DNA from: Dryococelus australis
Taxonomy: Eukaryota > Arthropoda > Insecta > Phasmatodea > Phasmatidae
NCBI GenBank assembly: GCA_029891345.1
Contig: CM056998.1
Coordinates: 174,850,239 to 174,914,238, forward strand
DNA: 64,000 bases
Direction of reading: 5' to 3'
The stretch's first letter is position 1. Every line of letters begins with the position of its first letter. The notes beneath the pieces are model-generated. The model was not told where the DNA came from. It worked only from the letters and a program-made list of their open reading frames with translations, and made no database searches. Both the position numbers and the translations under genes were made by a program. This document shows positions 23,887 through 35,989 of the stretch, in pieces.

Positions 23887-24760
23887 GCCAACAAGTTCAA
23901 TGAACATGCAGCATGCCCCGACGGCGCATTCGACAAGCCTTTGCCAAGCTGAATGAGTTTGAGAGAGGCATCGTCGGCATCGGAGAACAGGTTGGACGTT
24001 TCGGCGCATCACTCGCCGTCTATATTGTGAGTCGGTGTTAAGAGGCAATGGGAACCGGAGGGTACACACATCCATCGAGAAGGCTCAAGTAGACCCTGAC
24101 GAACCCCCAGCAGGGAGGATAGTTTCACCATGTGACAGGCTGAAAGCATTCAATGGGTGTCGCTGCGCACCATCGAGGTACATGCCAAGGCAGCTGTGGA
24201 TACACCTGTGTTCACTGGTGCCATATCCAGGCAGCTAACAGAGCTTGATCTGTCGTCGTAACATCCCTTACGACGTCTACCATTACGACCTGAGCATCAC
24301 CGAGCACATATGACATTCTGCCGGGAACAGGCACCTTGTCGATCAGCGATGAGTAGTGTTCAGCGACGAATCATGGTTCTGTCTGGATACAGACGACAAC
24401 CGAAGTCGGGTCTGGAGACGTCCTGGCCAGCACCACCATGACCCACGTTTCTTTGCAGAGCAGTACAGTGCCCCGACGAGAGGTGTTATGGTTTGGGGAT
24501 GCCTTCGTGATATCAACATGCTTTCTTGGCCAATAAGGCCTCCAGACCTCTCGTTCATCAAGAATGTTTGGTACCAGATTGGACGGCAACTTCAGCCAGT
24601 GGAACTACGGTGAATTTGGAGAGACAGTTTCACCAGCAGTGGCAGGATTTTCCTCAGGAGAATATCCGACGTCATACTACAGGTGGTCCAACACCATACT
24701 AAGAACATCCTGCAAGTGTTGGCCACCTGCAATATATTCTTGGTTTGGTACAATAGTGTG
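23887..24760 (+). pseudogene. Decayed Tc1-like transposase element
   Basis: The plus strand starts with MPRRRIRQAFAKLNEFERG (23912), a Tc1-family N-terminus with the first helix-turn-helix. Later fragments are in other frames: VFSDESWFCLDTDDNRSRVW (24357-24416), which contains the second aspartate of the DDE core, then GVMVWG near 24482, and WPIRPPDLSFIKNVW (near 24529), where the expected catalytic E is K or N. The segment between GVMVWG and WPIRPPD is shortened by an internal deletion, and stops are numerous. The last satellite unit (CAGTGTCAGCAACACAG) runs directly into its 5' untranslated part. A matching right-hand terminal repeat was not found. Confidence 0.8.
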
Positions 24761-25739
24761 ATGATTTCTGTATACATACTACAATGTCCTGTGTCTGTAC
24801 CCACTTATGTGCCCCTGCTATGGCACCTTTAGGATGATCTTTTTTTTTTGCAATTGTGTGTATAAACCAACAGGTTGACGTTTTATTTCTGAGAAGAGTA
24901 CTCAAAAATACTGAAAAGTTTATGAATTATGGCTTAATTTGTGATGTCCCGCAGTCATTTCAATGCTCCCCTTCTTGGTATCATAAACCAAACAAAGTGG
25001 AGTCCTTGGATAAATACCTCAGTACATACCTAGAAAATATGATGAGAGCAGGGTCACCTTAAATTTAATGTCTCATTCCCAGAGAAGTGCTACAAGAAAT
25101 TATTTATTTCGTGTATATTATTTAAATTATGCCTAATAATCCTAAAATGGTGACTTTGCTTTGTCTTTTATGTACTAATATCAATTAGTACAACAGTAAT
25201 GAGGAGCTCTTACTTCACCACACAGCACATGTGTGTATTTCTTTTACCAGTCGTAAATGAGCAGCACTTCATCCACATGCCATAAAGCTCTCCGAGTCAA
25301 TAACAAATTAGCAGAAAAGATTAGAAATGGCTTTTTGCTGTGAAAACAGCAGGTGAACCAAAAACAAAAGAGATTTCTGCATGAGAATAACTGCGAAATC
25401 TTGTCTACTAGCTACTGGACCAAGTTTACCAGTTGCTATTTGTGTGACTGTTATCAGTTACGCGACTGCACCTGAACGATTCCATCCATAAGCGCTCACT
25501 ATAAAAAAAAATGAAAGACTGAAGAAGGGGGAGGAGAATTATGTGATTGGACTTAAGATTTGTTAGGTGTTTTGTAATATATTTTTAATATGGTAACTTG
25601 AAAATAAGCTGCACCTTGCAATAACTGTCTGTAAGCATTGTAATACTTTGTTTACGAAAGCGAATCACTGAAATTTAATTAGAAGCATAAATTAAAGGTT
25701 GGCACATTTTATCGGAGAAAGCTGTAAGAAGGGGTCTTG

Positions 25740-26010
25740 CTGGTATCTGTGAGATTGGCATGCCTGCCATCGTCACGGAGACCCGGGCTCGATCCCTGGC
25801 AGTATCCGAGTCGGGTTTCTCGCGGAAGAGAAACATGGCGGCCGGCTCCAATCAGTATCACACTCCTCTCATCAATGCCGACACCGCTGTAAGAAGCCCA
25901 CCTGAGTAACTATAGCTGTTTCCATCTCTGAGGCCGAGAAGCGAGGGAGTGGTAAGGATGACAGAGTCACGCACGTTATAGTGCATATCGCTATAACCCA
26001 TCCACGGTTT
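25740..26010 (+). repeat. tRNA-derived SINE-like element
   Basis: A box-B-like GGGCTCGATCCC (about 25788) lies behind a box-A-like TCTGTGAGATTGGC (about 25747). A GC-rich body follows with GGTTTCTCGCGGAAGAGAAA, a pattern seen in the bodies of arthropod tRNA-derived SINEs. The end is not defined. A related body segment may occur near 55900-55970 in another context. Confidence 0.5.
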
Positions 26011-26039
26011 CTTCGAATGTTTTGAAACTATCCTTTGAA

Positions 26040-26225
26040 AAAATCACCCTAGGTGGTAACATGTCAAACTGTTATTTCAATAACTTGTATACCGCAAAAA
26101 TATAACAATGTGATTAACTTTAAAGTAGTGTATTCTTGAATAAATTAAACTTTATACAAATTAAAAACAGTGAGAGCAGCGATGTGTTGGTAACGGCTAG
26201 TAAGAAATAGTTCACAGTTAAAATA
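26040..26225 (+). repeat. Fragment of foldback-element arm
   Basis: The stretch around 26165-26215 (AAAACAGTGAGA, TGTTGGTAACGGC, CTAGTAAGAAATAGTTC) matches the right arm of the foldback element at 46200-46255 and the half copy at 52250-52300. Only part of the arm is present and it is diverged. Confidence 0.5.
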
Positions 26226-27659
26226 TTGTTTTAACCTAGTCTTTTGGTATACTATTTGTAAATTAAACGATGTCTATCTATATATTTAAAATTTTAGGTA
26301 ACACTGAAGGAAACATATTATGTCATTGTTAACAGTTTAAAATACAAGTGCAAATCATCGTGCGTAGACCCTAGCGAGATGGTGTATATTATTTCGTCCG
26401 AGGAATAAAATTAAATAGGCAGAGCAGAGCTTGTCGCTATCTCGCTTTCTCTCGATCTCTTTCTCTCTTTCGGGAAGTTTCGCACCGCCTGTTATAGCAG
26501 GAAAAAATATTCATGTATTCAGTTTTAGCATATTTCATACCTATTACAGCACAAATAATTATTTTTGAATTTTAAATGTACAACTCAAAACGAGATCTTT
26601 ATTATTTAAATACTTACTATATTATATTTAGATGTGCTGGCGGGACGGTTACAAATCCGAAGTTGGCAGGAGTTGCAACTGGCGATGCCGACATGACATG
26701 GCGTGTTTCTGAATGAAGTGTCAAGTTCATACTTGTGTTTTTTTAACCTACCTAGGCAAGTTATGATGGTGCGATAAATCTCTTTTTCCACAGCAGGAAT
26801 AAATATACTGTAAAGTGCGCCATGACCGCTGTGTGTGTGAAAGGGTTGTTGCTATTACGTTACGTTGTACCAGTGTGGGTGATAGAAAATATTGGACGTG
26901 CGAAATTTATACATTTTATCCATGAACTTTTTTAAGGCGAAATTAATTGTTTGAAAGTTATGTCTGTTTATCACAACGTTGTAACCTTGTCCTAGATATT
27001 TGAACACAATTGTGTACCATGCTGACGATTCTATGATTTGAATTTTGGCCACCATCTCAACAACATATTAAGCCCAGCCAGATCATTTTTAATAAATTAT
27101 TAAATAAACCTAAAAAAACAGTAAGTACCAATTCATAGAAATATGAGCCGAATAAAATTTACGGTAGGCCTATTTGTGTGCATGTTCACCACTATGTTTT
27201 GAGTTTGTCGTTGCTACGTACAAAAAATAAGCGACACAAATCGAGTGCTTGAATTTACTGGGTCTTTTCGTTGGACTGGTTGCTCCTTCGTTTTAATTCT
27301 TGTTCCAACTGAGGCCATCCTTTTACCCAAATAACTCAACACACATAAATAACAAGAGGTTAAAATACTACAGTTCTTTCCCCCGCAGATATAACAGGGT
27401 TAAACACAGTCACTGCAAAATATTAACATGTATTATGTGTAATGTGCTATGTCGTGTATACCAAATATAAATATGTTAACAATGTAAAATAATAATCATA
27501 AGAACTATTGTCAACAAAGACACGGCTAAAAAGGCATAAAGTTGATCTAAATATGGTTATAGGTCTAAACTGTGAACATTCGTACAAAATGGTTTTTGAA
27601 ATATGACTTAAGTCTTAACGTAGTTACACGGCAGTGTTTATGTTGACATGTAGCGGAAG

Positions 27660-27860
27660 AATACGTAATCGGTAACCAACAGTAGAACTTTAGCAGGGCT
27701 TCAGAAAAGTGTGAAAGTAACTATGAATGGTGTATACTACGTGTAAGGCTCTGAATTGGCGTACAGCGTGCAATGTTGTTATGCTGCATGTACCTGTGGG
27801 ATTTCACGCTGTGACCCGATTATTTTATTGGTGGAAAATATGTAACAAGGTTCACAGCAG
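27660..27860 (+). repeat. Composite repeat fragments
   Basis: The first part (AGCAGGGCTTCAGAAAAG, near 27690) matches the outer end of the foldback-element arm at 46375 and 52430. It is followed at 27735-27860 by the second copy of the dispersed repeat found at 10985-11120. The two families appear joined here. Confidence 0.5.
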
Positions 27861-27924
27861 GTCATTAGTTGAGTTTGGGCGAACCGAGCACAGACTATAG
27901 GTACTGGATTCTGGATTTGTGTCT

Positions 27925-28500
27925 GCCATCTTGGTTGACCTCACAGCCGGGAGGTCGCGCTCGACGGCCTGATGCGGCCATGTTATCGACAGAATTTATC
28001 TTTTCACTCAAAACCCAATGCATCAATTAATGATTTTGCCCCAAAACCACTTCTAACTTCTTTTCCAAAAGATGTTTTAAAAATGGAAAAAGTCTTGATC
28101 AGGTCCTCGAATGAACAAAGCAGATCGATCTGAACTGAAAGAGACAAAGCGAAATGAAGGCTCCGAGCCAGGTCCAACGGATCAGATGGCTTAGCAACTA
28201 TGTTGTTTACATTACTGACCATGTTGCATGTGGATGACCTTGACCCCAGTAACCTTGAACTCAAAACTGGAGAAGTTACAAAAATAAAATAAAAACTACA
28301 AAAATTGAGGAAAATTTCATAATTAACCACAAACCCCAAGCTTCTGTGGGTAACCTTAAACCCAAAGACATTAAATTTAAAAAAAAAGTCTAAAAATTGC
28401 GAAAAAATTTTGAAATCAAGAAAAAAATGGCAATGACATCAGCAGCTACATCGGATGTAGGTGAACTTGACCTTAACCTGAGTGATCTAAAACAAAAAAT
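27925..28500 (+). repeat. Relic related to the Polinton-like terminal repeat
   Basis: The block shares the peculiar vocabulary of the terminal repeats at 37.4-38.5 kb: CCATCTTGG, GCGGCCATGTT, GACCTTGACCCC, CCTTGAACTC, and long runs of AAAATT-type low-complexity sequence. Similarity is patchy and the order is only partly kept, so it is a diverged or related terminal-repeat fragment without coding sequence. Confidence 0.4.
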
Positions 28501-29232
28501 TAAGAAAAATCAATGAAACACATAACATTGTCACAACTATTTGCATTAATTACATTATATTTCTTTACTTGCAATGATATATTTAGTTATTTTTCCTGGA
28601 ATTGTGACGGTTAAAGTTAGCAAGAAGGTATTTCCGTTTTTAATGTAATTTGCACTGTAGTTGGGATGTGATATTAGAATTTTAACTGTCTTCTCGCCAA
28701 CGCCCTGCGGTGGATGGTATGAGAGAGGACGAGACGGAGGGAGCGGCTGTAACTATTCAGATACGCATGCGTGGACGGCCTGGCCGGTGCAGAGTTGAAT
28801 ATCAGACACGCTGAGCTTCCATTCGTAATACACACACGTCACAGTGACAGCACGGTATAACAAATAGGAATTGGAATTAAGTTCGTACATTTATTAAACG
28901 ATTCGCATCATATAACATCCTATTATATAATATGACGATCTCTGTCTGTATGTCTGTCTGTCCTTCTTTAATACTTCTAAGTCCCTTGGAATTCAACAAA
29001 AGTTCTTCAAATTTTGCAGAGCGAATCATCATGGTCAAATACAGGACAAGTTCGAATTTCAGCACGATCGGATTACGCAATCATGACTTTGACCCTAAAA
29101 ACCCATTTTTTAATTACTTTTTTTCCTTTGAAAGTTCTATATTAATGCATAGAGATTATTGCATAGAGATACGAGTGTAATTGAATATAATTTTTGTATA
29201 CTTTAAATGTCTCACTTCAATGTTGAGATAGT

Positions 29233-29309
29233 TTCCAAGTGGGGCCACCGTGGCTCAGTGGATAGAGCTATTCCAAGTGGGGCCACAGTGGCTTAGTGGA
29301 TAGAACGAT
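29233..29309 (+). repeat. Two tandem SINE-head copies (38 bp each)
   Basis: Two adjacent 38-base copies differ at a few positions. Each carries GGGGCCAC(C/A)GTGGCT and AGTGGATAGA, a tRNA-like 5' end with a box A. Related heads occur at 46509-46583 and 49051-49120. Only the head is present, and the duplication is local. Confidence 0.55.
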
Positions 29310-29563
29310 ATCAACTGTTGAGTTAATTTCACATCTTTTTTTTTTTTCGGTCTTTGTATGATAACAAAAGTTAGTAACATCGTAACTGTTCTAGGCACGT
29401 GACAAAAAAAAAAAAAAAAAAAAAGTAATGGGCTGGGTCCCTAGTTTTGAATAGCGGGGTCCACAGCAGGATGTCACTTGTGCTGGAATTGATATTTTTA
29501 TACTACTAACAAACATTGTCTTTATACTACTTGCTTTGACACTGTATTGCGGTTATCACAGTG

Positions 29564-30046
29564 TTAAGTTTTGTAGTATATGGTGAATGAACAGTTACTA
29601 TCTTGATGACGTCCAGCACTAGAGTTGCTAGTAAATGTCTTGCTACAATACTTAAACTCACTTCCCCATGAACAACAAACGTTGTCTTTGTGCTTCATGC
29701 TATGCCTATTCAGACTTAAACTGTGGGTGAACACCAAGTCGACGTTATTGAAGTGGTAAGTCTTGTATGCAATGCTGAACATGCAGTGGCTACCTTCATG
29801 CTGCCGTGATGTAAGGAGCGAATCTCCACAGTCCCTTGCTGTTGGTGATGCAGTGAATGTTACAGATGGTAAGTATTCACTCAATGATTCCGTCTTCATA
29901 TTGTAACAGTGCACGCAGTCGTGGTAGATGAATTTAGACATAACGACCTGCTTTCCGCCACTCTCGACGACGAAGTAAGAACCATTTATGTTACACAATG
30001 TATGCTTATATACCATTATTACTACATTACAGTTCATGTTGTCCAT
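29564..30046 (-). pseudogene. Degenerate C2H2 zinc-finger-like frame
   Basis: An uninterrupted 160-codon minus-strand frame. Its second half shows three spaced segments resembling C2H2 fingers with missing ligands: CGDSLLTSRQHEGSHC, LVFTHSLSLNRHSMKH, and YCSKTFTSNSSAGRHQDSNC. The F-x5-L-x2-H layout is seen in the second segment; the first cysteines are mostly absent. It may be a decayed zinc-finger gene copy, an exon of an unrecognised gene, or chance. Minus-strand frames at 30064-30366 and 30363-30593 add nothing recognisable. Confidence 0.3.
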
Positions 30047-30594
30047 CTAGGGTTTTCACAGTGTCACCTGTTTGTTACGTATTTATAAATGTTCTGTATG
30101 CTGTAAGTATTTGAGAAGAACATACATGGAGTACGGTTATGTACTAAATATTTGTTGGAGATATAGTTCATTACGATTGTTTCATTATGCATTCGATACT
30201 TAATACGTAGATATAACACACAAGTTTTGATTGCATATAATGTTGTATTTTTACCTGTGAAATGATTGGCCTCTCTAGGGATTGAATGTGCGATACTTAT
30301 TCTCAAGGATGGTGCACTGTCTCCAGCGTCATTCGAGTACGTGAGATATTTCCTGTAAAATTTCAATAGTTTGAGTAAAAATAAGTATGCTTATCATTCT
30401 GAAGTTTACATGAATGTTTTACCAAGGGTGATGTAATTACAATTGTAAGTGCCAAGTTGCCTTCTTGGTCGGTGATGTATGCCATGCACGGAAATGCAGG
30501 GTAGTTATTGTGGCCTGTGCTTCTGTTGAGTTCGTATCGATACCTACGAGATGCACTTGTGATCTCCAGATCTTGTGTATGAAATAGCTGCACC

Positions 30595-30630
<36 letters not shown>

Positions 30631-31069
30631 GTGAACCTCTTCTCTTTCATGACTAATTCGTTTCATAATGTGCTTGCAGTTCTAGCACTATAAACGTTTT
30701 GTATTCAAATAATTGCATATATATAATATTTCAAACGAAATAAATTGTTACCATGAAATGTATAACTGAATTCCTCTCGTAAAGGGAAGTGCATGTGTGG
30801 CTCGGTTGATCCGCCACCCTGGAGCCTGTCGCATCTCTCTCAGGTAGCATTATGTGCCATCCCTTCGACTTGCCGAGACCTGCACGGTGCCCGCACCTCC
30901 GGCCAACCACCTGGACTGCCTTACAGATTCCCAAGATGTTAGTTGATCTCACAACGTCGGTCAGGTTGGACACGTTCTGCTGCTAGTGATATGAGTGTTG
31001 GCTGTACTCTGAATGTGACGGTTTCACTTTAATCGGTTCGTGCGTTAGTCGTTTTCTATTCTCTTGTAA

Positions 31070-31302
31070 AGACTATTCATGGTAAAGTGAGCACTTTTGA
31101 AAGCCCTCTCATTTGGAACAATAGTTAATAAGTATGCTTTACTTTAGCCTTAGACGTTAATTTCCGGGTGCGGTGGAATATACACTGTGTATTACTTACA
31201 TGGCTATATTTATTTTAAAAGATGTTTAAAGGATAAAAAAATGGCTGAAAGGAAAAAGTAACCAGGCCGTCAAAAGTGCTCACTTTACCGTGAACAGTCT
31301 AT
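31070..31302. mobile_element. MITE with GGTAAAGTGAGCAC ends (copy 1)
   Basis: A short element of about 233 bp with terminal inverted repeats. The left end is AGACTATTCATGGTAAAGTG, continuing into AGCACTTTTGA; the right end is its near-exact reverse complement (TCAAAAGTGCTCACTTTACC, then GTGAACAGTCT). Two further copies lie at 56200-56438 and 60678-60920, with partial ends near 54700-54735 and 60940-60990. No coding capacity. TA next to the ends suggests a Tc1/mariner-type mobiliser, but that is uncertain. Confidence 0.85.
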
Positions 31303-32274
31303 ACTTACCAGAACGGGATGGTCTTCTCTGGCATCGTCTAATGCAGCGTACAGTACTGGATGCATGTTTAGTATGGGATTGCAATGTTTGGTAAATAATT
31401 ATAACTATTTTCCTTTACATTTTATTTTTATATCTGTTTGCATCAGTGTGTAGCAGTGTTGTCCTTATCGTTCCCACACTTCACAATGGAAATTTTTTCG
31501 CCTAACAAAACGTTCAATGATCGAGCAATATGCATTGGTTGATAAATGCTTATAACTATTTGCTTTTATAATTATTTTTTATGTCTGTTTGCATCAGCAT
31601 ATTCCAGTGTCGTCTCTCTTGCGCAACTAATGGGTTAGATGTATGTTGTTTCGTAGAAAGCAAAGGAACGCCATCTTTACAAGTCGTGTAATGTGTATCG
31701 CACTTGGCACATTATAGATTTTTTTGTGATCGGTGCTTGTGAACACATGCACTTTTCACGTCCCCAAGCATTCCAGCTTTTTACCATAGTTATTGGTATA
31801 CTGGTAACGTTGATATCGCTAACTGCAGAACTAACAGGTATTTTTATAGTAACTTGATCGATTTTTCATTACAGGATGGTTTCATATATTTTACATGCGG
31901 TTCCCGTGACTCTCTTGTTAGACCGATGGTGTTTATTTGTATTAACTCGTACATGTTTTAATGTAACCGGTGATTACCTACACCTTTCTCTGGTGCAATT
32001 GTATACATCTTAATTTTTACAATGTATAGAACGTTGTTGTTAAGGATTACACATGCTATCGAGACCTCGGGCTGCTTGCCCTCGTGTCCTATTTATATGT
32101 ATTAATTATGCTGTAACTTCCATGCCTACATACATCTTGCTCACAGTGCGATTGCGCGTACCTTAACCTTTTTCGTGTATGGGTGGTCGTTCATGTTACC
32201 CATGCTGATGTTTATTTATGTATATACATAACACCTGCAGTATCAGACTACGAGCATGGTGGTGGGTGATTGAT

Positions 32275-32900
32275 GAGTGTGTGCGATACGAGGGCTTAAG
32301 GTGTAATTGGCCTTGTCGTGCTACTATTCGCCGGAGGCGATGCCTATGCTATGAATATGGTTACTATAGCTTCGGCGGATGGGAAATGGTGATCAACTAT
32401 GCTTATATGAGAGCTTAAGGCATACTTACCTTGTGGTCCTTGTTGCCACCGGGGGTGATATCTATGATATGAATGATATGAACTATATCTTAAACAGTTT
32501 TAAAATTATAGCCGACTATGCTTATATGAGGGTTTAGGGTCTAATTGTCTTTACTGCCCTATTCAGCATCAAGAGTGATGCCTACATTACGAATCTGACT
32601 GTATCTTAAACGGTTCTGAAATGGCAGCCAACTTTGATTTAAGAGGGCTTAGGGCGTACTTGACTGTACCATCTTATTCGCCATCAAGGGGTGATGCCTA
32701 GGTTATGAATTTGACGATTATATCTTAAACAGTTCACAAATTACAACCAACTATGCTTATAAGTGGGCTTCGGCATACTTGACTCTGCGTTCATTTTCGT
32801 CACCAGGGATGATGTCTAAGTTGTAAATTTGGTGGCTGTATCTTAAACAGTTCGTAAATTACATCCAAGTATGCTTATAAGTGGGCTTGGTGTACTTGAC
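32275..32900. repeat. Divergent tandem repeat, about 119-bp unit, 5-6 copies
   Basis: Marker phrases recur at a steady spacing. CTATGCTTATATGAG or a variant is seen near 32396, 32515, 32630, 32750 and 32868, and ATCTTAAACAGTT occurs between them. Copies are well diverged, so this is an old minisatellite. It has no coding potential. Confidence 0.8.
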
Positions 32901-32954
32901 ACACAAGTGTGTGGTGCAACTCTAGGCTAGCGTGCGTGGGCTGGCTTCGCTTCG

Positions 32955-33192
32955 TTTCACACTGAATGCACAGACAACTGTAATATACAGAAGTGCGCGC
33001 ACGCGTGATCGTTGCGCATGTGACGCAGCGCAATGTGGCATGCTGAATGTACGGACAAGTTGTAGAACCAGAAGTGCGAGTGCTCGAATGCATGAACCAG
33101 TTGGAGATACAGAAGTGCGAGTGCTCGAATGCACGGACAAGTTGGAGATACAGAAATGTGCGCATACGTGATCGCCGCGCATGCACATCGCA
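32955..33192. repeat. Minisatellite, units of about 40 and 80 bp
   Basis: Phrases such as ACGGACAAGTTG, GAGATACAGAAGTGCG and GTGCTCGAATGCA repeat three to four times. Some units carry an extra 40-base CpG-rich part (GCGCACGCGTGATCG and GCGCATACGTGATCG). The overlapping frames on both strands are by-products of the repeat. Confidence 0.75.
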
Positions 33193-34099
33193 GCACAATT
33201 GTTAATGTGTATGTACGGAACAGTACAAGTGCTATTTATTTTATGTATACAACTTTTACACACATACAGGTGTATGCGTGCACGCACGTGATACCTACAG
33301 TGTTTTCCATATGTAGTCGATATTAAACATCCTCCTTTCCGTGATAACAAGTTTATTATCTGGGGAATGCACAGGCCGATGCGAGTATTTACTTTATTTA
33401 TTCCCCTAACACTTCCCATGCAATGGTAATTTTTATATACAGTCGGGGCATCTCCAAATTTTTCCGATGCTAGCACGTCACTGCAGACGACGTGATTACC
33501 AACAAACAAGATGGCCGCATCGATACCAGCGCTCCTAGCTGCGAATGGTAGAACTTAGCATACTCTGGTTGTGGGTGCAAGAATTAAAGATGACCGCCTA
33601 CAGCAGACATCTGGCAGGTGCGGGAATTAAAGATGGATGAAGTAAAAAGGAAGAGAGATAGAGAGGATAAGGGCGGGAGACAAAAAGGAATGATAGAATG
33701 CAAGAGAAAAAAAGGAGACCATGACGGACATGAGAAAACCAAGGGATATAACAGACATGGGCTAGAATCCAATATGATGGGGACGAAGGCAAGATCGCGG
33801 GGTGATTAATGTATGCGCGATTAGTATATGTACAGTTAGTATATATGGGTGTGATTTGTACTGCTGTCGTTAGCATATGCGTACTTTGCGTAGGTCGTAC
33901 AATATATACTTGTGGCACGGTAGTGCATGAAGCTGCATGATGGGGCAATGAACTCGAACATACATCAGACGAGTTGGATGGTGCTGGCATGGAATGACAG
34001 AACGTGAAGTGCTTGTCAATTATCGCCCAATCCGGCTGGCATTTGCTTGATTTACACCGGATCCCGCCGAATTGTGCAAGCGCCAGCAGCATTGTGCAA

Positions 34100-34270
34100 A
34101 ACACATTTTTTGCGGGACATTTTTCCTGGTTGAGGGAAATTCGGGAAATTTTGAGGGAAATGCTGGAGATTTTGACCTTTTTTGAGGGAAACAAGTGGAG
34201 TTTAGAAGGGAAAAAAAGGAAAAACGGAAATCCAAGATGGCCATCGTGGCACCGCAGCCCCACATCCAGT
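34100..34270. repeat. GGGAAATTTT-type repeat with CAAGATGGCC
   Basis: Runs of GAGGGAAATTCGGGAAATTTT are followed by CCAAGATGGCCATCGTGG. The same style of sequence is found in the right terminal repeat of the Polinton-like element (about 40970-41150) and at 60165-60330. It is probably a related fragment. Confidence 0.45.
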
Positions 34271-35989
34271 ATCCAGAATTGCGTGAACATACATTTTGTA
34301 ACTACTTGAAATTGTGTCGATAGCATGGCTGCGCCACGTCGGGCCGTCGAGCGCGAAGCCTGACTGTGACGTCAAGAAAGATGGCAAACGAATCGATAAT
34401 TCGATACCTAGTGCCTGTGCCCGGTTCTGCCAAATCCTTCTACTCAGGTACTTAAGAGTACGGCATATTCTGAGATACACTGCTTTGATAAGTCCGTTTC
34501 TAACTATGTCGGAATGCTCCGAAATTGCGTTTCTCATTTTGTATGTCTTGAAAGTAATTGACAGGCATTGATCGTCTCGAGTGTGTGCTCTTTTCGTAGA
34601 TTAGCACATTATTCGCACATTTAAGTTTAATAAAAAAAATTATTTCAATCACACTGCACGCAGTTCAAGCACCAACTAGGCTGATATTAATATTGTTGAT
34701 GTCTTGTCGTGACCTCAGAAGGTTAGGTTTAGATATTCGCTTGTTCTAACAAAACTTACACCTTTATTGAATATCTCACAAGAAAACCGAGTGCCCATGT
34801 TTCATTAATCTGATTTTAAAATTTTGATACATCGTAATTATGTAAATAACCGCCAACGAAGAGAAAACATGAAATAAAAGTATACGCAGTTAATTAAACT
34901 GTCTATAGTTAAACCAAACTTTGCAGCACTTTATCAATAATAAAATAAGCTGAAATTTGTAACGAGACATGTACGATTACGCATACGGCAATGCAAACAA
35001 TTGATACAACTGGTTCTAAGAATAATGAGAACCGGTACAAAACACGGCGATATTTCAGTAAAAATTTTCCGCTGGACTATTTTGTTTTTTGAAACAAATT
35101 CATACCTGAATAAACTGTACCAAATGGCTAAACTCCACCTAACTGCCCCACAATAACTGATCGAAATCTTTATTTCACAACACAACTCGACGATAGGCAA
35201 AAGTTTCTCCAGGTAGATAGGCTCGAAGAGTATTCGGATGTAGATGAAATCATAGTCCAGTCACACTTGCATCAAAGAACGGGAAAGTTCGGCTAGATTT
35301 CGTGGAAGTTGCCCCTGGTGTTCTACTCATTTACATATTTTCCTACATATTAAAATATTTAATCCATTTCAGCCACAAAAAATAATGATTTGTGCAACTA
35401 TAATGGGTGTGTATAAAATAAATCATCATAAATATTTATAACCATTAAGTATTACTAATTTCACTAAGTATAATTATAGTAATTATTATAATAGTCTTGC
35501 TTGATTTTAAAAAAAGGGGGGGTCAAGGTTTCTTGCACAATGTGCCTTCTGAAACATGCAGAATGGAAAAAGGTGTCGTTTTTGGAAAAAAAAAAAAAAA
35601 AAAAAATTTTACTCCTCTTTTTAATAACTAAATATGTAGCTTCTAGCAAAACATTTTTCAACGTTTCAAAATATATGCTTTCGTCTTTCATATACGACCT
35701 AAATCGTGCTTTTCTGGCAATTTTGGTATAGTGTATATTACTTTTAGCCGGGCTTAGTGCTCATTTGGAGATCACTCTACTTCTATCATAAACATGCAAG
35801 GAGACTACTTTTTTTTGGGAAGTCAATTGGTTTGAAAAATATTTTACATGCTTTAGAAAAAAGTGATGCTAGTCTCGCAGAATTGCTGATCCAGCGAGCC
35901 ACAGCTGTGTACACTAGCGTGCTAAGATCGTGACTCGAGAGGAGATAAGGACGAGGGTACGGGTGTGTGTGTGTGGCGTCTCGGCTCAC

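Larger units (their letters stand above)
16529..35989 (-). other. Rab23: Rab23 intron (about 19.5 kb)
   Basis: Bounded by the donor GTGAGC below 35990 and the acceptor above 16528. It contains the 130-bp satellite array, a Tc1-like relic, SINE-like heads, a degenerate zinc-finger-like frame, a MITE and two minisatellites. The stretches 16530-17900, 24760-25740, 26230-27700, 28500-29230, 31302-32270, 33190-34100 and 34330-35985 show only AT-rich non-coding sequence, with homopolymer runs at 29404, 30597-30628 and 35587. Confidence 0.85.
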
